Positions 19,343 to 28,678 of a stretch of DNA of 64,000 bases are shown piece by piece (positions within the stretch are counted from its first letter, which is position 1; each line of letters begins with the position of its first letter). Made by a program: the position numbers and the translations under genes. The stretch is from Bacteroidota bacterium (lineage in GTDB: Bacteria; Bacteroidota; Ignavibacteria; Ignavibacteriales; Melioribacteraceae): NCBI GenBank assembly GCA_023397505.1, contig JAEWUC010000008.1, positions 496,001 to 560,000 of the forward strand, given 5' to 3'. Under the pieces are notes generated by a model. It was given only the letters and a program-made list of their open reading frames with translations. It did not search any database and had not been told where the DNA came from.

Positions 19343-20119
19343 ATGAAAAAAATTCTTTTGATAGAAGACAACATAGAACTTGCAGATAACTTCGCATTAT
19401 TGCTGCGGGATAAAGGTTTCGATGTTCGTTGTGCATATTCGGGAATTGAAGCATTGAAAAATATTTCCGATGATGAACACGACATTATTCTTTGCGATAT
19501 AATGTTGCCGGATATTAACGGATATAAATTACTTGGTGAAATCAAAAAAATTAAAAAAAATCTTATCCCGGTTTTTATTTTTTTAACAGCAAAAACACAG
19601 AGGCAAGATTTACGCAAGGGAATGGAACTAGGTGCGGATGATTATCTAACAAAGCCGTTTACTTTTCAAGAACTTTATAGTGCAATTAAAACGCAGCTTG
19701 ATAAAAGAGATAACATCAGTGTAAAAGCTGAAAAAAACAAAATTATTTCAGCAACAAATTCGGTTGAAAGTAGAGACATACTTAAATACGACGACTATTA
19801 TTTTTTCGATGATAAAAGAAGTCCCGGTTTCAAATTAATTAGTTCGATTGTATTGATAAAAAGTATGAAGGATTATTCACATGTTATTTTTAACGACGAT
19901 AAAAAATATATTTTGCGCAAGCCGATGAAATACTGGGAAAAGAGACTTCCTGTGGAAAAATTCCTAAGAATTCATAAACAAACAATTATAAATCTTGATT
20001 ATATAGAAAAAATTGAACCCTTATCCAGCAATAGATATCAAATCAAAATAATTTCGCATCGCAAGGAGTTTGTAGTAAGCCAAAGATTTAGCAGAAAGCT
20101 TAAGGAAATATTCGGTTAA
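19343..20119 (+). CDS. LytTR-family response regulator
   Basis: A 258-residue protein. An N-terminal receiver domain (1-120) has acidic residues E8/D9, phospho-acceptor D52 (in CDIMLPDINGY) and the TKPF lysine motif. A linker (about 125-150) leads to a C-terminal LytTR DNA-binding domain with FLRIHKQTIINLDYIEKIE. LytTR regulators bind paired imperfect direct repeats. It is paired with the small kinase directly upstream. A 13-bp inverted repeat lies about 90 bases downstream. Confidence 0.92.
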   Translation: MKKILLIEDNIELADNFALLLRDKGFDVRCAYSGIEALKNISDDEHDIILCDIMLPDINGYKLLGEIKKIKKNLIPVFIFLTAKTQRQDLRKGMELGADDYLTKPFTFQELYSAIKTQLDKRDNISVKAEKNKIISATNSVESRDILKYDDYYFFDDKRSPGFKLISSIVLIKSMKDYSHVIFNDDKKYILRKPMKYWEKRLPVEKFLRIHKQTIINLDYIEKIEPLSSNRYQIKIISHRKEFVVSQRFSRKLKEIFG

Positions 20120-20206
20120 TAAATCGCACGTCGCAAAATATAATCGTTTGTATATATACATTTAGTCCAGCGTATAAATTAAATTAAGTTTGACCACACC
20201 CTCTAA

Positions 20207-20261
20207 GAAGTGGAATTGTAAAAGTTACTTCTCCTAAAGTTTCTATAAACAATTCCACTTC
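20207..20261. repeat. 13-bp inverted repeat between the response regulator and a PAS kinase
   Basis: The perfect arms GAAGTGGAATTGT (20207-20219) and ACAATTCCACTTC (20249-20261) are separated by 29 bases containing two AAAGTT copies. The T-rich flank on the right is interrupted by C residues and the loop is long for a terminator. It could end the LytTR operon, act as an operator for the downstream kinase, or be a dispersed palindromic element. The rest of the 20120-20342 gap holds only a ribosome-binding site (GGGAAAGGG) before 20343. Confidence 0.6.
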
Positions 20262-20342
20262 GTTTATTTTCCTCTTATCAAAGAGAGAGCTAGCCTGGCC
20301 GAAAAATCGTTTTAATTAATTTCCTAATGGGAAAGGGCAAAA

Positions 20343-21908
20343 ATGGGTTTGACGATAAAAAAAGACGCGCTTCACATTTCGAAGGCTTATATGGTCAATA
20401 ATGCACAAACTCTCGCAAAAGGGATTTCAAAAGACAGATTATATAAAATCATAGCCGAATTTTCGGTGGATTGGATATATTGGATAAATCCTGATAATAC
20501 TATTGGATTTGTTTCCCCTTCTTGCAAATATGTTACAGGTTACAGGCAGGATGAATTTATGCACGACCCGGATTTAATTCTTAAACTAATAGATCCATCC
20601 GATAGGCGGCGATATCTTGATCATCTGAAAGACATTGAGCGCGGAAGCGTGTTCTTTAACGAAGAATTTAAAATTATTACAAAACGCGGCGAGCGTAAAT
20701 GGATTGCCCATGCATGTCAATCTGTTTTTGACGACAACAATGAACTTCTTGGGCGCTATGTAAGCAACCGCGATATCACGGAATTCAAAGATTCCTTTTG
20801 CAACAGTTGTACGAAGGAAGATATTTTAAATTCTATTTCAGCCGGTAATTATCAAGCTTATCCCGACGGCAGATTGAAATATGTTAATAATACTTTTCTG
20901 GAACTTCTTGGATATAAAAATAGTGATGAAGTTCTTGGGATGAATATGGAAAAGGCAATTCTTCTTGATCCTGATAAACGAAATAAAGTTAAGAAAATTT
21001 TAAATGTAATAGGCTCGCTTAAGAATGTTGAATCGGAATGGATTAAACGTGACGGTGCAGTTATTTATGTAAAGGAAAAATTGAATGCTGTTAAAGACAG
21101 CAAGAACAATATATTGTATTATGAAGGCATTGTACAAAATGTTACCGAATTAAAGAGAGCGGAACTTTCCATAAAAGAAGTTGAAATTAAAGAGCAGAAA
21201 CTCGAAAAACTAAAAGCCGAATTCCTCGCAACAATATCGCACGAAATTAGAACTCCGCTTAATGTTATTCTTAATCTTACGCAAATGTTAAAGATGGATT
21301 TGCATAAAGGAACCAGCGACGAAGTAATTGAGAATACAAGAATCATAGAAAGCGAAAGTAAAAGAATTCAAAGAACGATTGATTTAATTCTTGAAATGTC
21401 GCAGCTGGTTACAGGAACATACGATTATAATTCCGAAATATTTGATTTGTATGAAGATGTATTAAAGAAAATATATTTTGAACGCAAAGCGGAAGCAGAG
21501 TTTAAGAATTTAGAATTCATTCTTACTAACAGCACAATCGATTCCGGTATTATTGCGGATAAATACAGTATTCGCCAAATCTTCTGCCAGCTTATTGATA
21601 ACGCAATTAAATATACAAATAACGGGCGGGTTGAAATTAGACTTGACGTTAATAATGAAAGCAATATCACGGTAAGTGTTATTGATTCCGGCATGGGTAT
21701 AAACGAAAAGTATATTCCGTATTTGTTTACCACTTTTTCGCAGGAAGATAACAGCTATTCAAGGATGTTTGAAGGAACGGGACTCGGTTTGGCGATGGTC
21801 AAAAAATACTGCGACCTGAACAATTTATTAATTAATGTTAAAAGTCAAAAAGGGGAAGGAACTACATTTGAAGTAGTGTTCCTTAAGAATATTCATAAAA
21901 TAAAATAA
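20343..21908 (+). CDS. PAS-PAS sensor histidine kinase
   Basis: A 521-residue soluble kinase. Two PAS domains (about 35-150 and 160-275) are followed by a short coiled coil and a HisKA domain with ATISHEIRTPLN (H300). The HATPase domain has QLIDNAIKYTNNG, DSGMGI and GTGLGLAM. The PAS repeats suggest sensing of a cytoplasmic ligand, light or redox state. The start follows a good ribosome-binding site. No adjacent regulator is present; cross-talk with the LytTR regulator upstream is possible but unproven. Confidence 0.92.
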   Translation: MGLTIKKDALHISKAYMVNNAQTLAKGISKDRLYKIIAEFSVDWIYWINPDNTIGFVSPSCKYVTGYRQDEFMHDPDLILKLIDPSDRRRYLDHLKDIERGSVFFNEEFKIITKRGERKWIAHACQSVFDDNNELLGRYVSNRDITEFKDSFCNSCTKEDILNSISAGNYQAYPDGRLKYVNNTFLELLGYKNSDEVLGMNMEKAILLDPDKRNKVKKILNVIGSLKNVESEWIKRDGAVIYVKEKLNAVKDSKNNILYYEGIVQNVTELKRAELSIKEVEIKEQKLEKLKAEFLATISHEIRTPLNVILNLTQMLKMDLHKGTSDEVIENTRIIESESKRIQRTIDLILEMSQLVTGTYDYNSEIFDLYEDVLKKIYFERKAEAEFKNLEFILTNSTIDSGIIADKYSIRQIFCQLIDNAIKYTNNGRVEIRLDVNNESNITVSVIDSGMGINEKYIPYLFTTFSQEDNSYSRMFEGTGLGLAMVKKYCDLNNLLINVKSQKGEGTTFEVVFLKNIHKIK

Positions 21909-21958
21909 CATTACATAAGCCCGCCATTGTAATATTTCTAATTGAAATTTCGAATGCC

Positions 21959-24370
21959 TTATAGTATGATCGAATTTAGAGTGATTACAAAATTATTTTT
22001 TCCCCTATAATTTAAACGCCACGTAAATTCAATAGAAACCGGAAACAATGCATGTCCAATTCCAAAACCCATTTCATAAAACGGATGCTTAAATTCGGAA
22101 TAAGCATGCGGTAATATTGATTTGCTACTATTCGAGATTTCCATTAAAGCTGCGTTAAAGTGAGCAGTTAAATTCAACCGCAAATTCTTAATTAACGGAA
22201 TATCCAACATATGGAATATATCATCGCTAAAATTCTGTTGTAGATTTAATTGAATTCCCCGATTGCCGAAACTCTCGCCGGTACGAAGCGTTCTAAAAGA
22301 ATTTCTCTTTGAAGCACTTTCAATATTTCCAGGTAGTGAATACATCATTTGAAAAGGAACCGGGCCATTTGAATAAAATCCATTTAATCGGAAAGTTATT
22401 ACAGATGATTTGAAGCTTGGTATTCTTCCGTACAATTCCAAGTTATAAAATTGATAATCGAGATTACTTTTAAGTATAGAATTATTGCTAAAAATTGCCT
22501 CACCCGTCAGCGCCGCATACGCATTATCCTGCGGCGTGAATCTGAACCTTCTATAACCGTCTTCAATAAATTTTCTGAAATCGAGTACAAAAGAAGCTGT
22601 AAAAGCGTTAATCTTTGTATCGTAAATAGTTTTATTCTCTCTGTATTTTTTTGACTTATTGAAGAACGAAAAATCTGTGTTGTTGTTAGCGTTTTTATCG
22701 GTTTGATTTTTTATACCGAATCCCAATCGTAAAATAGGCAATACATCGCCGGCGATTTTAATATCCCATCCGGTTGTATAGTAATAATCTCTAAAATCAT
22801 ATTTGCCTATCAAACTTGTAAGAGTTGAAGTTAGATTGTTATAATAAATCGTACTTCCGAAAAGATCAGTAATCTTATTGTAGGCATTTAGCGTAAGCGA
22901 GAAAGTTCTATATTCGCCTAAATAATATCTCGTTGAAAAATCTGTTTTCAGCTTTTTGTCGGAGAAACCATATCCGAAATTCAATTCACCGTATAGCCTG
23001 TTATCAAGTTCGTCCGAAACGCTACCGCCAAAATTTAAAGAATGTCCTTCAACTTTGTTGAAACCGTATAAACCAAGCGGACCGGTTATTGAATATTTAT
23101 CACTTAATTGTAATGTTGAGGATAAAATAGAAAAGTCATCCCAGAAATTTCTTGGGATAGCTTCGAGGCTATCTATTCTCTTGTAAGCTTCCATTTCATC
23201 TGTGGTATTCGGAATCGTTTGCGTGGACTTCCAAAAGATAGAATCCTTTTTATCGGCGTCGGGCATAACTTTTACAATTGTCATGTCAAAAAAATCATCG
23301 TCAATTTCTTGATTGATTTGGTAATCATAAAAAATGGAATTCAGTTCAAAACCAAATTTTGCCATGCCGAGAACATTGCCATCCACAAAAACTCTATAAT
23401 CTATCGGCATATAAATGTTTTGGTCAAAAGGAACGTATTGTTGAAAAATGTTAACACGATTGAAAATTCCGCCGGGATTTGCGGCGTTATTTAAATCAAC
23501 ATCAATTTTAACGAGAGAAAAAATATTGTCCGCAATAAAAAGGTTTCCGTAAAAACCGGGATCGGAAACATCTATCGGTTCGAAACTTATTTTAAAAACA
23601 TTTCTGTTATCCATCGCTAAGGTATCTTGAATAATATAGTAGTAATAATCTAAAGCATTATCGGCAATAGGACTAATAAGCTGCCGATTAAAAAATTGAA
23701 TGTCGTCTGTATAAAAGTTTTGAAGGAATCTGCCGCCCGTTAAAGTATTAATTGTTGACGGAGTATTAGCGGATTGTTTTCGTGCGATAATTTCGTCTTT
23801 ATAATAATTCGGTTTTTTAAAATATCCCCGGCTTTCATTTTCAATTATGCCTGTAATCTTAAGATTCCCGGTGTCCTTCTTGGTTATTGAGAAACTGACG
23901 CTTCTGCTTGTTGTTGAAAGATCCCGTGTGGTTTTTGCCAATCCCTTTGTGTAAGCTTTAAAAACATATGAATTTATTTTGCTGTTTCTAATGTGCTTTG
24001 CGGCTATTGCTCTTCTAATAATTTCAAGTGCGGGATTCTCTTTTGGAAGAACCGTAACTTCGCTTAACCTGACAGGTATAGGGGAAAGTAAAAATTTGAT
24101 TGCTGTATTCTCGTAAAGATTTACAATTATAGTATCGGATTTATACCCGATGAAAGAAGAAATAATTTTATAGTTGCCCGGTTTTAATTTGAATTCAAAA
24201 TTGCCTTCGGCGTTTGCGGCCGTACCTCTGGTTGTACCGTCTATTCTTACATTTGCAAAACTTAACGGCTCATTGTTCGTGCTATCGGTAACTTTTCCTT
24301 TTAGTGAAAACTGCTGCGGAAAGATTGACAAAGAAACAAATAAATGAAGAATGAAAAATAATTTATACAT
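21959..24370 (-). CDS. DUF5686 protein with N-terminal carboxypeptidase-regulatory-like domain (outer membrane)
   Basis: An 803-residue secreted protein. The signal peptide (MYKLFFILHLFVSLSIFPQQ) is followed by a CarboxypepD_reg-like beta-sandwich (about residues 20-105, KGKVTDSTNNEPLSFANVRI). Next comes the DUF5686 region and a C-terminal beta-barrel-like half rich in alternating aromatic strands. The family is common in Bacteroidota and resembles TonB-receptor architecture without a plug; its function is not established. I start it at the ATG at 24370, preceded by GAGG and immediately before the signal peptide; an upstream frame adds 19 residues that do not fit. Confidence 0.85.
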   Translation of the reverse strand: MYKLFFILHLFVSLSIFPQQFSLKGKVTDSTNNEPLSFANVRIDGTTRGTAANAEGNFEFKLKPGNYKIISSFIGYKSDTIIVNLYENTAIKFLLSPIPVRLSEVTVLPKENPALEIIRRAIAAKHIRNSKINSYVFKAYTKGLAKTTRDLSTTSRSVSFSITKKDTGNLKITGIIENESRGYFKKPNYYKDEIIARKQSANTPSTINTLTGGRFLQNFYTDDIQFFNRQLISPIADNALDYYYYIIQDTLAMDNRNVFKISFEPIDVSDPGFYGNLFIADNIFSLVKIDVDLNNAANPGGIFNRVNIFQQYVPFDQNIYMPIDYRVFVDGNVLGMAKFGFELNSIFYDYQINQEIDDDFFDMTIVKVMPDADKKDSIFWKSTQTIPNTTDEMEAYKRIDSLEAIPRNFWDDFSILSSTLQLSDKYSITGPLGLYGFNKVEGHSLNFGGSVSDELDNRLYGELNFGYGFSDKKLKTDFSTRYYLGEYRTFSLTLNAYNKITDLFGSTIYYNNLTSTLTSLIGKYDFRDYYYTTGWDIKIAGDVLPILRLGFGIKNQTDKNANNNTDFSFFNKSKKYRENKTIYDTKINAFTASFVLDFRKFIEDGYRRFRFTPQDNAYAALTGEAIFSNNSILKSNLDYQFYNLELYGRIPSFKSSVITFRLNGFYSNGPVPFQMMYSLPGNIESASKRNSFRTLRTGESFGNRGIQLNLQQNFSDDIFHMLDIPLIKNLRLNLTAHFNAALMEISNSSKSILPHAYSEFKHPFYEMGFGIGHALFPVSIEFTWRLNYRGKNNFVITLNSIIL

Positions 24371-24532
24371 TGAATCCTCGTGAATATTCGTTGCAAGAAC
24401 AGAATTGCATACAGTTCTCATAAACAATGCAGCTGTTGAATATTTATACCATAACAGAAAGCTTAAATAAATCAGTTTTTACTATAAAACTTTCCTTAAG
24501 TTTCATTTGTTGTATAGAAAAATGGAAAAAAG

Positions 24533-25444
24533 ATGAAGAAAAAAATCGTCATTGCAGGGGCAACAGGATTAATCGGGAAAAGAATTTGCTCAAAATTAAT
24601 TGAACGCGGCGATGAAGTAACAATATTAACGCGCTCTGTCGATAATGCAAAAACAGCAATACCCCGCGCAGCAAAGTATGTTTATTGGAATTTATTTTCA
24701 AGCGATTGGATGAAAGAACTTGAAGGTGCCGATGTTGTAGTAAATTTAGCAGGTGAAAATTTAATGGCTAAACGCTGGACGGATGCTCATAAAAAAAATA
24801 TCCGGGATAGTAGAATTATTACTACAGCAAAGCTGATTGAAGCTATATCGTGTTTGAAGGTAAAACCAAAAGTATTTATTTCGGCATCGGCAGTTGGATT
24901 TTATGGAAGCACGGAAAATGAAGTTGATGAAACTTCAAAAATGGGAGAGGGTTTTCTTGCGGAACTTGTAAATGATTGGGAAAAGGAAACACAAAAAGTA
25001 GATGAATTGAATATCCGCCGGATTAATGTTAGAATAGGAATTGTACTTGATAAAAATGAAGGCGCACTCGCAAAAATGATTACACCGTTTAAGTTTTTTG
25101 TCGGCGGACCTTTGGGAAGCGGTAATCAATGGATGCCGTGGATTCACATAAATGATCTTACAAATATATTTTTGTTTTCTGTTGATAACGATAATGTTAA
25201 AGGAATTATAAACGGTGTTACGCCGAATCCGGTAAGAATGAATGAATTTGCTGGAACAATTGGAAAAGTTTTGAATCGACCATCAATCTTTAAAGTGCCG
25301 GGATTTGTTCTAAAAATAATACTCGGCGAAGCAGCAAGTGTAGTATTGGAAGGCGCAAATGTAAAACCGAAAAAACTTCAAACGCTTGGTTATAAATTTT
25401 TATACGATGATTTGGAAAAAGCGCTCACTGCAATTTTAAAATAA
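24533..25444 (+). CDS. TIGR01777-family NAD(P)-dependent epimerase (YfcH-like)
   Basis: A 303-residue extended-SDR protein. The N-terminal Rossmann motif GATGLIGKRI, the characteristic VNLAGENLMAKRWT and FISASAVGFYG segments, and a C-terminal DUF1731-like tail (VLEGANVKPKKLQTLGYKF) identify the TIGR01777 family. The substrate is unknown; a nucleoside-sugar-like ligand is usually assumed. It is monocistronic and its stop codon abuts the convergent pseudopilin-like operon. Confidence 0.9.
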   Translation: MKKKIVIAGATGLIGKRICSKLIERGDEVTILTRSVDNAKTAIPRAAKYVYWNLFSSDWMKELEGADVVVNLAGENLMAKRWTDAHKKNIRDSRIITTAKLIEAISCLKVKPKVFISASAVGFYGSTENEVDETSKMGEGFLAELVNDWEKETQKVDELNIRRINVRIGIVLDKNEGALAKMITPFKFFVGGPLGSGNQWMPWIHINDLTNIFLFSVDNDNVKGIINGVTPNPVRMNEFAGTIGKVLNRPSIFKVPGFVLKIILGEAASVVLEGANVKPKKLQTLGYKFLYDDLEKALTAILK

Positions 25445-26674
25445 TTATTCAAACCATGATGCAATTTCAAATACACCGCAGCCCGGGAAAAATGGCGGAT
25501 ATGTTGTAAGTAGTCTTTTATCGTAATTATATCTTTTGCTATAGCCAGTTTTAATTTTCTTCGTATAAGAATCAAATGTACCTACGGCACCTCTATATTT
25601 TTGTGTAATTCCACCATACAAATAAATTGCTCCTCTCGGCGTACCATCTGTATAATCTTGTACTGTAAAAGAATATGATTCGCAATAAATGGCAGCTTGA
25701 ATTTTAACATCGGTTTGGTTTGCTGTGTTTTTACTTATGATAACACTGTTTTTAGCAACAAGGCCAAGCATATCAGTTGAGTTGGGGTTGGTTATAGGAT
25801 TATCATTGTAAACAATGTCATCTTCAATATAAATATTTCCTTTGCCACTAGTATTAGTCCCGGAAACCGCTAAACTATATTCTCCTTTAACTGTACCTTT
25901 TAGATAAACATTCATGTTTTCAGCATATATAACCCCATTGGGGATGAATGTTGACGCTAATTCGTAAATCCATGGAGATGTTGTTTTGTATCTATAACGT
26001 ATGCTGTCTCCTCTAAAATCAAAATAGAGCGTACCGCTCGCATTAGTTAATTTTCTTCCACCGCTGCTTTGGCTTGAAACCTTAGAAACCCCATCTGTCG
26101 GTATAGCAATTTTAACAGGAGATCTTTTGCCGCCGTAATAAACAGGCTTGCTTCCTGATGCTTTATTTTCTTTGCCGCCAAATGATACTTCTCCATAAAA
26201 TACAGGATTACCGCTTATATCAAGATCATCGTTTGTATGAAATGGTCCCCAAACGGTGTCTGCCGTTGTCCAATTAATAGTTCCGGATAAAGATTCGTAA
26301 TCCGAGAAATATGCGAATTTCGAAAACATGCTTGGCTTCAACATTATTCTAACTGTTCTAAACGTATCGGCATAGTTGGCAGTGACTAATAATTCCTTAA
26401 GATCAAGTTTTGTATCCTTTGTTGTTAAGGTCGCTTCTATTTCGCCGCCATCAAAATCAAAGTTAAATGTTTGATCGGGTATGCCCGCGTTATTATAAAT
26501 TTTATTAACAATTATATTTACCGCGCCTGAAGCCATGTGATACATTTTTGCTTCGTTATAATAATTAAACATATTATCCGAAGATTGAGTTGACATCTGG
26601 TTTACATTCATGCCGGCTACCATAAATATCATGCTAAAGCCAAGAACAATAAATAATGCAGCTTTTCCACCCAT
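25445..26674 (-). CDS. PilX/DUF4900-like pilus-associated protein
   Basis: A 409-residue protein with one N-terminal hydrophobic helix (about residues 4-22) and a large extracytoplasmic domain. The domain includes repeated polar beta-rich segments such as DTVWGPFHTNDDLDISGNPVF, reminiscent of DUF4900 proteins. Last gene of a three-gene minus-strand operon whose other members look like PilV and PilW. No canonical class III (G|FxxxE) cleavage site is visible. Probably a surface or pilus-tip-like protein; function inferred from architecture only. Confidence 0.6.
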   Translation of the reverse strand: MGGKAALFIVLGFSMIFMVAGMNVNQMSTQSSDNMFNYYNEAKMYHMASGAVNIIVNKIYNNAGIPDQTFNFDFDGGEIEATLTTKDTKLDLKELLVTANYADTFRTVRIMLKPSMFSKFAYFSDYESLSGTINWTTADTVWGPFHTNDDLDISGNPVFYGEVSFGGKENKASGSKPVYYGGKRSPVKIAIPTDGVSKVSSQSSGGRKLTNASGTLYFDFRGDSIRYRYKTTSPWIYELASTFIPNGVIYAENMNVYLKGTVKGEYSLAVSGTNTSGKGNIYIEDDIVYNDNPITNPNSTDMLGLVAKNSVIISKNTANQTDVKIQAAIYCESYSFTVQDYTDGTPRGAIYLYGGITQKYRGAVGTFDSYTKKIKTGYSKRYNYDKRLLTTYPPFFPGCGVFEIASWFE

Positions 26675-26685
26675 AAGTAATTCTC

Positions 26686-27327
26686 CTATCTTTTAATAAA
26701 GTTGCGGGTAGCTAAACGAATCTGCCGCCAAATGGCTCTTCTTTCGTAAGTGTAATTTTTATCACCGTCATAAGCATATGGATTTTCTACGGCTATATCT
26801 ATTTGAATAGATGCAATACCCAGCGGCGGTGCTTTTTTAAGATAGTTATAAGTAAGAATATCGCCGTCCGCGTCAAAATATGTTAGCTTGAAATTTGTTA
26901 CTCCCAGATTTGATCCTTTGGGAGTCTCGCTATTCACAACACGATATAATAATCTATCATTAGGATTTGGTGTGTTGGAAAGTTCAAGTGTGTCTCCAAG
27001 ATAATACCGCAGCTCGTCGATATTTCCATCGCCGTAAATACTGTCTTTTGTCGGGATATCAGTCCAAAATATAATTTCAGTAGAATCAGCTTTGCGAATA
27101 GATAGAGAACCATCAACAATCTTTTTCCAATCTTTACAATAACCGATTTTCCTAAAATCATATTCTATTAATCTTACCACATCAACAATATTTTGTTGAA
27201 CGATTTTTTCGCCGCTATATAAATAGGTATTTTCCACCGAGGCGTCATTCATTCGTAACAAGATCATCAGCATAAGTCCGCCGATAACCGTTGAGCCGAG
27301 AATATCTAATAAAGTACTAAAACCCAT
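26686..27327 (-). CDS. PilW-like pseudopilin
   Basis: A 213-residue protein beginning MGFSTLLDILGSTVIGGLMLM, which resembles a type IV prepilin N-terminus with a very short leader. The usual Glu at position 5 of the mature helix is missing; an Asp sits at position 6. A single TM helix precedes a soluble domain with IRLIEYDFRKIGYCKDW-like features typical of PilW proteins. It starts 6 bases after the upstream pseudopilin-like gene and lies 11 bases before the DUF4900-like gene. Confidence 0.6.
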   Translation of the reverse strand: MGFSTLLDILGSTVIGGLMLMILLRMNDASVENTYLYSGEKIVQQNIVDVVRLIEYDFRKIGYCKDWKKIVDGSLSIRKADSTEIIFWTDIPTKDSIYGDGNIDELRYYLGDTLELSNTPNPNDRLLYRVVNSETPKGSNLGVTNFKLTYFDADGDILTYNYLKKAPPLGIASIQIDIAVENPYAYDGDKNYTYERRAIWRQIRLATRNFIKR

Positions 27328-27333
27328 ATCGTT

Positions 27334-27870
27334 TTATATTTTTGTTATATACCAGAAACTATATATTGTTGAAAGCTTGACTGTATCTGTCATATCATTA
27401 CTTACAACAAAAACTCTTAACTTTTTATACCAAGATTGGCTCGTTGTATCCTGATCTGGAAAACTTCCGCGAACATAACTGACCTTACAAATTGTTTTGA
27501 AGACAATTTTTTTATTAACATCCGTTAAAACAATTTCATCAACTTTTGGATTTGAAGCTGTAAAACATTTAAAGTCATCAAAATCATCGAATGTATTTAT
27601 ATCGCTAGAATACTCCCCGGTTTCAAGTCCTAAAGAACCGTTTGAAGTACAGTCGCTAGGTTTTAATACAGAACCACCAACAGTTTTTTCATCAAAGGCT
27701 AAACTACTTGCTTTTTCCATTACCGATGTTCCCACCGAAACAGCAAGAATTCCAACGCGGTTATCTGACATAGTGCTGTTTGTCCAATACAAACCCCTGT
27801 TAACATTCAATATTACCATGTTAAGCAGGAATAAAGCCCCTATCGTTATTAACATCTGTCCGGTATTCAT
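27334..27870 (-). CDS. PilV-like pseudopilin, first gene of a three-gene operon
   Basis: A 178-residue protein with an N-terminal hydrophobic helix (GQMLITIGALFLLNMVILNVN) directly at the start and a soluble C-terminal domain. Size, architecture and gene order (PilV-, PilW-, PilX-like) suggest minor pseudopilins, but the family motif around the cleavage site is degenerate. The 195-base upstream gap (27871-28065) presumably holds the promoter; I see no clear motif in it. Confidence 0.55.
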   Translation of the reverse strand: MNTGQMLITIGALFLLNMVILNVNRGLYWTNSTMSDNRVGILAVSVGTSVMEKASSLAFDEKTVGGSVLKPSDCTSNGSLGLETGEYSSDINTFDDFDDFKCFTASNPKVDEIVLTDVNKKIVFKTICKVSYVRGSFPDQDTTSQSWYKKLRVFVVSNDMTDTVKLSTIYSFWYITKI

Positions 27871-28089
27871 ATTTAATCACTTTAGTTCAGTAAAAATATA
27901 TATAAAAAACACATTTAATTCTAATCAAAAATTGTGCTAAGATATTAGATATGATTACACGCAAATTTCGCATTTGGTATTTGGCCTTGGTAAGTTTAAC
28001 AGGTACATGTGTAACAATCACAGACATTCGAAATCGTTTAATAATTTAGAAACAAAGTTGTTATATTGAAACAAAAATTACGGTGTTTT

Positions 28090-28677
28090 ATGAATCCTAT
28101 TAATCTTCTTGTCCTTTTAAATCTTTTTGTTTCTACAAGTGCTAATTGGAGCGGGGCAAGAAAAGGATTAAAAACTTCAATTACAAAGGTTATTGAAAAG
28201 CCCAATACATATTTGCAAAAATTACCGCCTAATATTTCTGCTTTGGTTTTGGTGCTTACTATTATCGGAATTTTTAACATCGGCACTTTACCGGAAAACT
28301 ATTTTGAAAATACTTTATCGATACGAATATTAGGTTTAATTCTATACATAATTTTTTCGTGGATGCAAGTTTGGGCTTACAGGTCGCTCGGTAAATCTTA
28401 CGCTCAGGACATTGTAATATTAAAGGAACACGAACTGCATACGGACGGATTATACAGGTACATTCGCCATCCGCAATATTTGAGTCAATTGTTAAGTGAT
28501 CTTGGCGCAGGATTAGCTCTTTTAAGTTACCTGATAGTTCCCGTTGTTCTTTTAGTTGAAATTCCGTTGTTTATTTTGCGTGCGATCGAAGAAGAAAAAA
28601 TTCTAAAAAAACATTTTAAGGAAGAATTTAATACCTACAAAAAAAGAAGCGGTTTTATGCTGCCGTTTATCGGTTAA
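28090..28677 (+). CDS. Isoprenylcysteine/phospholipid methyltransferase-like integral membrane protein
   Basis: About 195 residues with four or five TM helices. The C-terminal signature HTDGLYRYIRHPQYLSQLL followed by EIPLFILRAIEEEKILKKHF and FNTYKKRS matches the ICMT/PEMT family, which binds S-adenosylmethionine at the membrane surface. The substrate is unknown in bacteria lacking prenylated proteins. An alternative TTG start at 28066 adds eight residues; neither start has a clear ribosome-binding site. The amidase gene starts one base after its stop. Confidence 0.78.
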   Translation: MNPINLLVLLNLFVSTSANWSGARKGLKTSITKVIEKPNTYLQKLPPNISALVLVLTIIGIFNIGTLPENYFENTLSIRILGLILYIIFSWMQVWAYRSLGKSYAQDIVILKEHELHTDGLYRYIRHPQYLSQLLSDLGAGLALLSYLIVPVVLLVEIPLFILRAIEEEKILKKHFKEEFNTYKKRSGFMLPFIG

Positions 28678-28678
28678 T

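Noticed and set aside
20221..20241. Duplicated AAAGTT as a LytTR binding site
   Set aside because: The spacing (15 bases start to start) does not match the usual LytTR paired-repeat spacing of about 21.
27951..28049. 32-residue frame (MITRKFRIWYLALVSLTGTC...) before the methyltransferase gene
   Set aside because: It has no ribosome-binding site and a composition expected by chance; the lipobox-like LTGTC alone is not enough.
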